Source of the DNA: Candidatus Bathyarchaeota archaeon
Lineage (GTDB): Archaea > Thermoproteota > Bathyarchaeia > Bathyarchaeales > SOJC01
Reading direction: 5' to 3'
Assembly: GCA_023131225.1 (NCBI GenBank)
Contig: JAGLZW010000019.1
Coordinates: forward strand, 62,001 to 126,000
DNA: 64,000 bases
The number at the start of each line of letters is the position of its first letter. Position 1 is the stretch's first letter. The translations under genes were made by a program, and so were the position numbers. Of the stretch, positions 42,193 to 49,707 are shown piece by piece. The notes beneath the pieces were generated by a model. The model had not been told where the DNA came from, did no database searches, and saw only the letters and a program-made list of their open reading frames with translations.

Positions 42193-43188
42193 ATGAGAGT
42201 CTTAGTTACAGGCGGAGCAGGCTTCATCGGCAGCAACTTCATAAGACACATGTTATCAAACCATGAAGACATAGAAATCGTCAATTTTGACCTGCTTACC
42301 TACGCAGGTAGACTTGAAAATTTGCAAGATATAAAAGACGATTCACGTTATAGATTCATTCGTGGGGATATTCGAGACAGAAAAGCAGTAGAACCCTTGG
42401 TGAAAGAGAAATTTGACTTTATAGTAAATTTTGCGGCTGAAACTCACGTCGATAGAAGTGTTGCAGAGGCAGGTTCCTTTGTTTTAACTGACGCATACGG
42501 AACTTATATTCTCCTAGACGCCGCAAGAAAATTTGAAGTCAAAAGATTTGTGCAAATTTCCACCGACGAAGTCTATGGCAGCATAAAGGAAGGATCTTTC
42601 AAAGAAACTGACATTCTAGACCCTTCCAGCCCCTATTCTGCAAGCAAGGCTGCAGGCGACCACATTGCCCTAGCCTTCCACAAAACATACGGACTCCCAG
42701 TAGTTGTCACTCGCAGCTCCAACAACTACGGCCCATTCCAACACCCAGAAAAACTCATCCCCAAGTTAATATTGCGCGCCCTTCACGACCAACCCTTACC
42801 GATATACGGTGATGGAACACAGGTGAGAGATTGGCTTTTCGTGAAAGACAACTGCGCAGCTATAGACCTAGTGGCTCATAGAGGAAAGGCTGGAGAAATA
42901 TACAATATCGCTTCGGGCGAGGAACACATGAACATAGAAGTGGCGAAAACCATTCTGAAAACACTGAAGAAACCCGAGAGCCTAATCAAATCGGTTCCTG
43001 ATAGACCTGGTCATGACCGTCGATACTCGCTGAACACTGCTAAGATAGAGAAGCTTGGATGGAAGCCCGAGATTGGGTTCGCCGAAGGTTTGGAAAAAAC
43101 AGTTAGTTGGTATTTGAATAGTGGGTGGTGGTGGCGTCCTTTAATGAAGGACGAGTTCTTTAAGGCGGACAGTCCATGGCTCATCTAA
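42193..43188 (+). CDS. rfbB: dTDP-glucose 4,6-dehydratase
   Basis: A 331-residue extended SDR. NAD motif VTGGAGFIGSNFIRHM near 5-20, NFAAETHVDRSV near 77-88, the STDEVYGS segment near 118 with catalytic Asp-Glu, YSASKAAGDH (Tyr-x3-Lys) near 144 and RSSNNYGPFQHPEKLIPK near 170. It converts dTDP-glucose to the 4-keto-6-deoxy intermediate. Last gene of the rfbDACB set. Confidence 0.95.
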   Translation: MRVLVTGGAGFIGSNFIRHMLSNHEDIEIVNFDLLTYAGRLENLQDIKDDSRYRFIRGDIRDRKAVEPLVKEKFDFIVNFAAETHVDRSVAEAGSFVLTDAYGTYILLDAARKFEVKRFVQISTDEVYGSIKEGSFKETDILDPSSPYSASKAAGDHIALAFHKTYGLPVVVTRSSNNYGPFQHPEKLIPKLILRALHDQPLPIYGDGTQVRDWLFVKDNCAAIDLVAHRGKAGEIYNIASGEEHMNIEVAKTILKTLKKPESLIKSVPDRPGHDRRYSLNTAKIEKLGWKPEIGFAEGLEKTVSWYLNSGWWWRPLMKDEFFKADSPWLI

Positions 43189-43334
43189 TTTTTGTTTGCA
43201 AGTTCCGAAACTTACTATGGATAGTTTGGCGTGTAATTTAAATCATTTAACTGGCATTCTACTCTGTTAAGATAGTGAAAGTACTCATTGAATGAAGACA
43301 TAAGCCCTCAAACACATGTTGCAAGAGGCGCAAC

Positions 43335-43709
43335 TTTCTTCTTTGTTCAAGGTTTTTTGCTGCACTTGCAGGGTTTATTTCAGGAGCGTATGTGCTCTGG
43401 GCGAGTCTCAAGATAGAGTTTGACAAAGAGGCAATATGGAAGTCGGCAGCAGCCGCTGTAGCCATCGTTCTATCGCTCTTAGCGTTGGAGCTTTTGAGGG
43501 CAATTATCGAACCTTTGTCTTATCAGTTTTTCATTCTACGTTTACACCATCTTCCCGTTTATGCAGTCGTAGGCGTGGTGGTGTATCTTCTCTCTTTGAT
43601 TGCGTTGAAAGCTGTGGAGAAACGAGACATAGAATTACTACATGATTATTTTCCGTCGAATCTCCGATGGATTGCTGACTTATTTAGTTGTATTGCACGA
43701 GCAGGATAA
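43335..43709 (+). pseudogene. C-terminal remnant of a polysaccharide flippase
   Basis: Only the tail of a MATE/RfbX-type flippase is readable: RFFAALAGFISGAYVLWASL, then LLALELLRAIIE, YAVVGVVVYLLSLIALKAVE and DIELLHDYFPSNLRWIADL. These match the last helices and the end of archaeal oligosaccharide flippases of about 450-500 residues. The upstream 350 residues are absent (rfbB ends at 43188), so the gene is truncated. A GTG at 43392 would still allow a 105-residue membrane peptide. Confidence 0.6.
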
Positions 43710-43920
43710 TAGTGTGAGATTTAGATATAAGAGACAATTTAAGGTGAATTTATCAAAGCAACACTTTCAGGACAGGAAAATATGCGCGTTTCACATCTTT
43801 TTAGTTAGAGTTCCCTTGCAATTTTTATGCCAAGCCTCTTGTGCTAGTAACAAGGGCTTTCATTTTGTTTCGCTCCTTTTTTGGAAAAATATATAAATTG
43901 GACTTTTCATGCACCCCGAA
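43710..43920. other. Intergenic stretch without recognisable features
   Basis: AT-rich sequence between the flippase and methyltransferase remnants. I see no coding frame, RNA or clear repeat; a TATA-like AAATATATAAATTGG occurs at 43888-43902. Confidence 0.4.
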
Positions 43921-44207
43921 CTAGCACTCTATACATAGATAACACCTGTACCCCATCCGCCTTTTCCAATCTTTAACAATCTCAATGTAATCGAGGTCAG
44001 ATTTGACTTCATCCCAAAATCTTGGCACACCTCCTACAGTTTCAGGTGGTCCTGGAAAAATGTCGTGAAAACCTATTATTCCTCCCGGTCTAACTAGTTT
44101 GCTATACATTTCGAAATCCTGCTTTACTCTTTCATATGTATGGCCTTCGTTAATGAAAAAGAAATCAAGTTTATCTGGCTTCGCGCGCGTGCTTTTTTTG
44201 GGATATC
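43921..44207 (-). pseudogene. C-terminal remnant of a class I SAM methyltransferase
   Basis: Reading from about 44207 the frame gives KLDFFFINEGHTYERVKQDF and continues EMYSKLVRPGGIIGFHDIFPG...FWDEVKSDL to the stop at 43921. This is the second half of a Methyltransf_24-type protein, where family members have FIDGDHTYEGV. The SAM-binding N-terminal half is missing. An ATG at 44109 would leave only 62 residues. It lies in a zone of truncated surface-polysaccharide genes. Confidence 0.6.
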
Positions 44208-44222
44208 TCCGTTAGGAGACCT

Positions 44223-44273
44223 ATAGAAGTCAAATAGTAAGCAAGAAATAGCAAGACTCGAGATAGAAGTCAA
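44223..44273 (+). repeat. Short direct repeats near truncated methyltransferase
   Basis: ATAGAAGTCAA occurs at 44223-44233 and again at 44263-44273, 40 bases apart, with AGCAAGAAATAGCAAGA between them. They are at the breakpoint of the truncated methyltransferase; function unknown. Confidence 0.35.
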
Positions 44274-44324
44274 GAAGAAGAAAGATACACATATATAATA
44301 ATAAATAAAAAAGCTAGTTAATAT

Positions 44325-44891
44325 TTAAGTTTTATAGCAATAGGCAACTAACTCATTTTCACCCATAAATAAACACAACAACAAATTTAAAAACTTACGA
44401 CGACGACGACCACCAACACTACGCAAAAACGACTTAACATCAACATCACTGAAAACTTGACAAATGAAGTTCTTAAGCGTATACTGATTCCAGCTGAAAA
44501 GATGATCCTTGCCCGACGACTTCCACTTAAAAAAACTTCCGTTAGGAACACGCAAAACCAACAAACCGCCAACACGCAAAACCCTGTGGCACTCTTTCAA
44601 CGCCATTAAAGGATTCTCTAAATGCTCAAAAATGTGACTAGCATTAACAGCGCCAACAGACGCCGTCTTAAAAGGCAACTTATGAACGTCGCCTAAAACC
44701 TCTACGTGAAAAGCATTTCGGTCAATATCGAAATGAACAATATTATCATCCCTAAGAAAAACATGGTGAGGATGCCCAACCACGCCGCTGCCAACTTCTA
44801 AAATCTTCATAAAATCTACCTTCTCTTTGTGACTACGATTAGACAGAGGGCTGCAATTGCAAGGATGAAGCCTAATTTCGTTTTTAGCCAA
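44325..44891 (-). CDS. Class I SAM-dependent methyltransferase
   Basis: A 188-residue Methyltransf_11-type enzyme. MKILEVGSGVVGHPHHVFLR (start of the fold), DVHKLPFKTASVGAVNASHI and CHRVLRVGGLLVLRVPN follow the SAM-fold order. The frame is open from ATG 44891, but ATG 44810 (MKILEVGSG) gives the natural domain start. Substrate unknown; location suggests glycan modification. The C-terminal SVGGRRRRKF is unusually basic. Confidence 0.78.
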   Translation of the reverse strand: MAKNEIRLHPCNCSPLSNRSHKEKVDFMKILEVGSGVVGHPHHVFLRDDNIVHFDIDRNAFHVEVLGDVHKLPFKTASVGAVNASHIFEHLENPLMALKECHRVLRVGGLLVLRVPNGSFFKWKSSGKDHLFSWNQYTLKNFICQVFSDVDVKSFLRSVGGRRRRKFLNLLLCLFMGENELVAYCYKT

Positions 44892-44955
44892 AGCTTCACT
44901 TGAACGTTGTTAACGTGATTATAGAGAGTCTTTATCTTTTAACGTTTTTAAATAG

Positions 44956-45789
44956 TTGTTGGTGTTATGCAAAAGAGGGGAGAAGAGAAAATTGGGTGGT
45001 TGGCGCTGTGGCGTTGTGGTGAACGCTCGGGATGAGGCAAATACGATTGGGGAATGTCTCAAAAGTTTGAGGGGTCAAACTGTTAAATTGTTTTTGGTAG
45101 TGGTTGATGATGGAAGTATGGATGGAACTGGTGAGGTTGCTTCGAGGTATGCTGATGTTGTTGTTGACTTGCCTAGGCATAAGGCGAGCTGGGCTGGGCG
45201 GCCTGAGCTTGCAAGGGTTATTAATGCTGGATTTGACGTTTTGAAGGAAAAGGATGTTGCTTATGTTTTGATAAGCGGGGCTGACGCTGTTTATCCTTCG
45301 AATTATGTTGAGGAGGTTGTTAATAAAATGGAGGAGGGTGTTGTTTTGGCTTCTGGGGTGGCAGAAGGTGAGGTTTCTCGGTCTTTGTCTCCTAGGGGTT
45401 GTGGTAGGGTTATAGATGCTAAATGGTTTGGGGAGGTTGGGTTTAGGTATCCGGAGAATTATGGTTTTGAGGTTTATCTTGTTTATAAGGCTCTTTGTCA
45501 AGGCAAGAAAGTGGCTGTTTTTCATGATTTAACATTTAAGTTGTCGAGGGAAACTCGGTTTTCGAAGCGGAAATTGTATTTGTGGGGTAAGGGGATGAAG
45601 GCTTTGAATTATTGGTGGTTGTATGCTTTTGGAAGGGCTGTTCTGACTGGTTTAGGGCATCCGGTTGGGGGTTATCTGATGCTGAAGGGATATTTATCGA
45701 AAGTTTCTTTGTATGAGGATATTCGACAGTTTGTTCCTTTTTTCCAGAAGAAAATGTTTTTTAAAAGATTAAGGGAGGTTCTGTTCTAG
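44956..45789 (+). CDS. Family 2 glycosyltransferase
   Basis: A 277-residue GT-A enzyme. CGVVVNARDEANTIGECLKS near 18-37 is the nucleotide-sugar-binding start, VVDDGSMDGTGEVA near 48-61 the first acidic motif, and ISGADAVYPSNYVEE near 105-119 carries the metal-binding Asp in the DxD position. No transmembrane segment is obvious. Probably extends a surface glycan or the N-glycan. It is divergent from the methyltransferase. Confidence 0.85.
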   Translation: MLVLCKRGEKRKLGGWRCGVVVNARDEANTIGECLKSLRGQTVKLFLVVVDDGSMDGTGEVASRYADVVVDLPRHKASWAGRPELARVINAGFDVLKEKDVAYVLISGADAVYPSNYVEEVVNKMEEGVVLASGVAEGEVSRSLSPRGCGRVIDAKWFGEVGFRYPENYGFEVYLVYKALCQGKKVAVFHDLTFKLSRETRFSKRKLYLWGKGMKALNYWWLYAFGRAVLTGLGHPVGGYLMLKGYLSKVSLYEDIRQFVPFFQKKMFFKRLREVLF

Positions 45790-45987
45790 TTGAGAGGGTT
45801 AGGTTTTGCCTAAGGTGTTTTCTTTGGAGAAGTATGGTGCCTCCTGTTTTGGTAATTTTTATTTCTTCTTTTATGAGGTTTTTTGTGCAGTTTTCTGTTG
45901 GTGTGAATAGTACGGTGGAGCAGTAACTCTAATATAAAACCAAACCTTCATCCATACTCTACAACTGGGTCAAAGAACTCAGCACAG

Positions 45988-46890
45988 TCAACTATAATTA
46001 TCAACCCCCGACTTCTTCATTAACTTCTTTTGAAGAGCTTCTGCTCTTTCCCTAACCTTTTCAACTTCCTTCCTGGCACGATCATCCTTAACTTCTTCTT
46101 TTCGCTTTTCATTAGACTCTAAAATCAAACGCAAAAACACTGAATCATAACTTTTCAGCAGCAACTCCGCATTTGGAATCAAGCAGTGTCCCCCAATCAC
46201 GTCTGGAAACATTATTGGTCTATCAAACCTCACACGGTGGGTATCCTCCAAAAAATCTACCACTTCATCAAAATCAGCTCCAAAATGCCTACTAATTCTA
46301 TGCATCTCCTGGAAACATACAATCATCCAAGCCCTATAAGTAGTCTCAAAAAGTTTGGCTAACTCCGTCTCCATTGGGCTCTTCAAACCCCTAGTCTTCA
46401 ACCTCAAACCCTCAAAATGTTTACGCGCCAACCTCGAGGATTCGCCATCCACCCCACCAATATATTTTGTCAGAAACGACAAATATCGCTTCATGCTCTT
46501 CCTGCTCTTATGCATTCCACGAACAGGAGAATGCGCTATGTGACCTCCTAAAAGTGTATGCACCTTCTTTGTAGTCCCGGGTGGAACAGTACTATTAATA
46601 ATCGTCAATTTGGGCCTAAACTGCCTCGAATAGTCTCCTGTTATCTTGATAAATTCCTCTTGGTCGTGGCAGCCGTAACAAATGTGCAAGACATCTACAT
46701 CTTTGGGCAAATCACCTTGCTGAAAATCTTGCATCTTTTTCTCATCTGCATCCAAACCATAAACCTCAAACTTCTCGCTTTCCTTCAACAACTCAAACAG
46801 AGAGCGCCCCACTTCGCCCAAACCAACAACCAGAATGATAGGTTTAACCAATAACAATCCTCTCAGCCAAATTCTACAAACTAGAATCAT
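45988..46890 (-). CDS. Short UDP-sugar dehydrogenase-like protein
   Basis: A 300-residue protein resembling UDP-glucose/UDP-ManNAc 6-dehydrogenases: NAD motif VVGLGEVGRSLFELL near 20-34, INSTVPPGTTKKV near 97-109, the central helix with ETELAKLFETTYRA near 177 and active-site Cys in GGHCLIPNAELL near 238. The usual C-terminal UDP-binding domain (about 130 residues) is replaced by a charged coiled-coil-like tail, so substrate binding must differ or activity is lost. TTG 46851 preceded by GAGAGGA may be the true start. Confidence 0.75.
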   Translation of the reverse strand: MILVCRIWLRGLLLVKPIILVVGLGEVGRSLFELLKESEKFEVYGLDADEKKMQDFQQGDLPKDVDVLHICYGCHDQEEFIKITGDYSRQFRPKLTIINSTVPPGTTKKVHTLLGGHIAHSPVRGMHKSRKSMKRYLSFLTKYIGGVDGESSRLARKHFEGLRLKTRGLKSPMETELAKLFETTYRAWMIVCFQEMHRISRHFGADFDEVVDFLEDTHRVRFDRPIMFPDVIGGHCLIPNAELLLKSYDSVFLRLILESNEKRKEEVKDDRARKEVEKVRERAEALQKKLMKKSGVDNYS

Positions 46891-46894
46891 ATAA

Positions 46895-47611
46895 TCATTT
46901 GTAATCGCTAAGAAGTCTATCTATAAACTTCACCAAGTATTCCTCACTAACTCTCTTTCTAAACTCTTGGTACTGTTCTTCTGGAAGTTTCCATTTCTCG
47001 TCCACACCTTTTACGACTCTAGCAGGTATGCCAAAAGCTATAGAAAAATCAGGCACATCTTTACTTACAAGGCTAGATGCCCCTATTATACACTCTCTAC
47101 CTATAACTACTCCAGGAAGAAGGGTAACGTTCACAGCTATCCCGCTACCAAATTTGATATGGGGACCTTTAGGCACGAATCTCTCTACATGCCTTCTCCC
47201 ATGTAACATTTTTGGGTCATTAGCACCAACAAACAGAGGGGCAATAAACACCCAGTCCTCGACGATTATTCCTGAAGTCAAGTGACATTGGCTGTGTATC
47301 AAGACATTGTTACCAATCCAGTTTTTTCCTTCACTGGCGCTCAATGATCCAAATATAGAGTGATCGCCAATGTTGGTTTCTCTCCTCAATACCGTGTTAG
47401 TACCTATCCTGCAATGTTTTCCTATGCTGCAATTATGTTCTATGAAAGCGCCGTACTGTATGATGCTTCCGTCGCCTATCTTTGTATTTTTGCCTATGTA
47501 GACATTGGGGAATATGACAACGTCATCGCCTATTGTCGCGTTCTCTTCAATAACGCTGTTCTGTCCTATCTTTACACTTTTGCCCAAACTAACATTTTCA
47601 TTTATCGTCAT
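46895..47611 (-). CDS. Left-handed beta-helix acyltransferase
   Basis: A 238-residue protein built of hexapeptide repeats (IGQNSVIEENATIGDDVVIF and further coils to about residue 185), typical of UDP-sugar N-acetyl- or O-acyltransferases. The loop NDPKMLHGRR near 131-140 and GVVIGRECIIGASSLVSKDV near 166-185 fit the WbpD/DapH-like branch. It lies 4 bases upstream of the dehydrogenase-like gene and may act on the same nucleotide sugar. Confidence 0.82.
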   Translation of the reverse strand: MTINENVSLGKSVKIGQNSVIEENATIGDDVVIFPNVYIGKNTKIGDGSIIQYGAFIEHNCSIGKHCRIGTNTVLRRETNIGDHSIFGSLSASEGKNWIGNNVLIHSQCHLTSGIIVEDWVFIAPLFVGANDPKMLHGRRHVERFVPKGPHIKFGSGIAVNVTLLPGVVIGRECIIGASSLVSKDVPDFSIAFGIPARVVKGVDEKWKLPEEQYQEFRKRVSEEYLVKFIDRLLSDYK

Positions 47612-47679
47612 GTAATCTCCTTCATTCTTTCGAAAGTTTTCTATATTACAGTCACTTAATTTCGTTGTTTTTATAGTTT

Positions 47680-48672
47680 CTAGTTTTTATCATTTTTGTA
47701 GGTTTTTTCTTCTATGAGAGTTTCAATCACGTTAACAGGGTTTTCCAGCTCTGCAAGCATTTCACTTGTGTCTACATGTCTTCCTATATGCTTCTTTGCA
47801 TACTTCAAGATGTCCGGTAGTTCAACCTTAAACAGTGGGAATCCTTTTCTAGAAACATAATCATTAACATGTGCCCACCCCAATATTGGAACGACTATAC
47901 TTGGCGTTCCTTGAAGTGCGGCTTCCCTTGCTATCGTTCCTCCTACACCTATAACCAAGTCAGCCTCTTTAACTAGCGAGAGAGAATCTACGAATCCCTC
48001 TGGAACTGTTAGCCCTTCAATCTTTTCTTTTTTATATCTTGGAAGAAAAACCACATTTCCTAGTGAAGTCAGCTTCTTTGCAATGTCTACTGTCACATCT
48101 GTTCCTTTCATGTATGAGGCTTTAAACTCACTCTGCCTCACTACGATTAATGGATGTTCATACTTTTCACCTTCTTCTCGTTTAAGAGGGTGGACCCAAG
48201 CAACCTCATCGACACCATCAAATTGGACTATGTTTCTTGCCCCGTACCTTTGATAAAGCCTCTTTGGAATCGCCTTCGAGATTATTAATGTGTCCGCCAG
48301 GGGAACAATTAGCCAGTTAGCTTTTGTGTAAGTTGTATCTCCTGTGCAAATGATTTGCACACCAAGCCCGAACGCGGTTCGACAGAGTTCTACTGATCCG
48401 TGGGATATGGCAACATGTGGTTTATCGTCTTTGAACATTTCATAGAATCGAAGCTCTCTCTCTATACTTGCTCTAAATCTTGAAACGAGCGACGTGGGAT
48501 CGTATTTTCCAATGATTTCGAACCGTTCACCCAATGTCTTCATAACGTTTATAGTATCAGGATGTTCCCTAGTTGTTAAAACCATGTGATGTCCAAGTTT
48601 TCTGAGACGTTGAGCAATCGCATGTCCATATCGCACATGTTTGCCTGTGCACGCGTCATACCAAATTCTCAT
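47680..48672 (-). CDS. DUF354 glycosyltransferase-like protein
   Basis: A 330-residue protein starting MRIWYDACTGKHVRYGHAIA, the DUF354 hallmark, with a GT-B-like C-terminal half (DLVIGVGGTIAREAALQGTP near 238-257). DUF354 genes recur in archaeal glycan loci and resemble UDP-GlcNAc epimerase/MurG-type folds, but their reaction is not established. Confidence 0.82.
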   Translation of the reverse strand: MRIWYDACTGKHVRYGHAIAQRLRKLGHHMVLTTREHPDTINVMKTLGERFEIIGKYDPTSLVSRFRASIERELRFYEMFKDDKPHVAISHGSVELCRTAFGLGVQIICTGDTTYTKANWLIVPLADTLIISKAIPKRLYQRYGARNIVQFDGVDEVAWVHPLKREEGEKYEHPLIVVRQSEFKASYMKGTDVTVDIAKKLTSLGNVVFLPRYKKEKIEGLTVPEGFVDSLSLVKEADLVIGVGGTIAREAALQGTPSIVVPILGWAHVNDYVSRKGFPLFKVELPDILKYAKKHIGRHVDTSEMLAELENPVNVIETLIEEKTYKNDKN

Positions 48673-48777
48673 TTCATTTTGTCCGCTCCTTTTTTCTCAT
48701 AGTTTTCTCATTTATTTAACTTTACAGTTCTAGGGCATCGCCACAAGATCAGCATAGCTGTAAAATTTTCACTACTA

Positions 48778-48843
48778 ATACCTCAACGAATGCGTGAAGG
48801 TTACGCCAGCTGGGTCGCCAGCGCCTATTATCAAAATTCTTTT
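48778..48843 (-). pseudogene. Stub of a Rossmann-fold nucleotide-sugar gene
   Basis: Immediately after the GlcNAc-1-P transferase stop, the minus strand reads KRILIIGAGDPAG followed by VTFTHSLRY and then three stops in a row. This matches the NAD-binding start of CapD/FlaA1-type polysaccharide proteins. Only about 22 residues remain, so it is a truncated relic or chance similarity. Confidence 0.35.
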
Positions 48844-49707
48844 TTAATATATAAACCACACAAAAACTGCTATGAAAGTCGAAAATGTAACAAGCAACGA
48901 CACAACTGATACAAGTTTCCGCTCAGTTAAAGGTTTATAGTAAGCGATTAGTGTTAACAGACTGCGCTTGTTATCTGCACGTAGCTTGTTTTCCTCTAGG
49001 ATAAGGTGAGCAGTTTTGCCAAAGAGGAAAACGTTTAGCAGTATCAGAGAGGAGTTGAAGATGAAGGGTAGAATTGAAATCATCAATGTTTGTTCGTTAT
49101 TGGCGATGATGGCGTACGAGGCAAGCGTGATGCCAATGGCGAAAGAACCTGTGTTACCCACAAATATCTTTCCAGAAAAGTTTAGGCAGGCAAGAATTAG
49201 GTAGATGAGAAAAGGCGCAAAAAGGAGAACATTTGTCTTAGGGGAAGTAGCTATTAATCCAACCATGATAATAGAAGGGCAGATAGTTTCTAAACCGTTC
49301 AGCCCGCCAAGTTGATTTACTGTATTAGTCGTTATAGTGACTATTATCGGTATTACTATGATGTAGAAGTAGATGCCGAAATCAATTTTGCCGAAGATGT
49401 ACGTCGCCATTTTTGTGGCTTCGGGACCTATTGCTTCTCTCTGCACGGCTAAGGGCAATGATGCAAACAGTGGTAGAAATGCTTTGTATCGCCATCTCAA
49501 GTCTACCCAGTCATCAAGAAGCCCCATAAATCCGCCGAATAAAATACACCCGGCTAAAGGCAAGGCTGCTGCATGGTCAAAAAAGTAGAGTAAAAAAAGG
49601 TAGACTGCACTAACTAGAACATATATCACGCCAAGCCCATTTGGAACTAAAGGTTTGTTTGGCTTATGTTGATCAACCGCTTTAGGAAACAAGTTTTTCG
49701 CCTTCAA
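48844..49707 (-). CDS. GlcNAc-1-phosphate transferase (Alg7/AglH-type)
   Basis: A 287-residue integral membrane enzyme of the MraY/WecA/Alg7 family starting lipid-linked glycan synthesis. GGFMGLLDDWVDLRWRYKAF near 58-77 holds the catalytic Asp pair, TNTVNQLGGLNGLETICPSI near 127-146 the next acidic/Asn motif, and KIFVGNTGSFAIGIT near 178 the third. About nine transmembrane helices. Its ATG overlaps the aglB stop (49704-49707), tying lipid-linked sugar assembly to transfer. Confidence 0.88.
   Translation of the reverse strand: MKAKNLFPKAVDQHKPNKPLVPNGLGVIYVLVSAVYLFLLYFFDHAAALPLAGCILFGGFMGLLDDWVDLRWRYKAFLPLFASLPLAVQREAIGPEATKMATYIFGKIDFGIYFYIIVIPIIVTITTNTVNQLGGLNGLETICPSIIMVGLIATSPKTNVLLFAPFLIYLILACLNFSGKIFVGNTGSFAIGITLASYAIIANNEQTLMISILPFIFNSSLILLNVFLFGKTAHLILEENKLRADNKRSLLTLIAYYKPLTERKLVSVVSLLVTFSTFIAVFVWFIY

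Noticed and set aside
44965-45525. 186-codon minus-strand ORF opposite the glycosyltransferase
   Set aside because: It is the complement of a well-supported GT2 gene, Asn/Pro-rich and without motifs.
45790-45930. Hydrophobic 30-codon frame (MVPPVLVIFISSFMRFF) after the family 2 glycosyltransferase
   Set aside because: No ribosome site, T-rich DNA alone can give such a hydrophobic frame, and no family similarity is evident.
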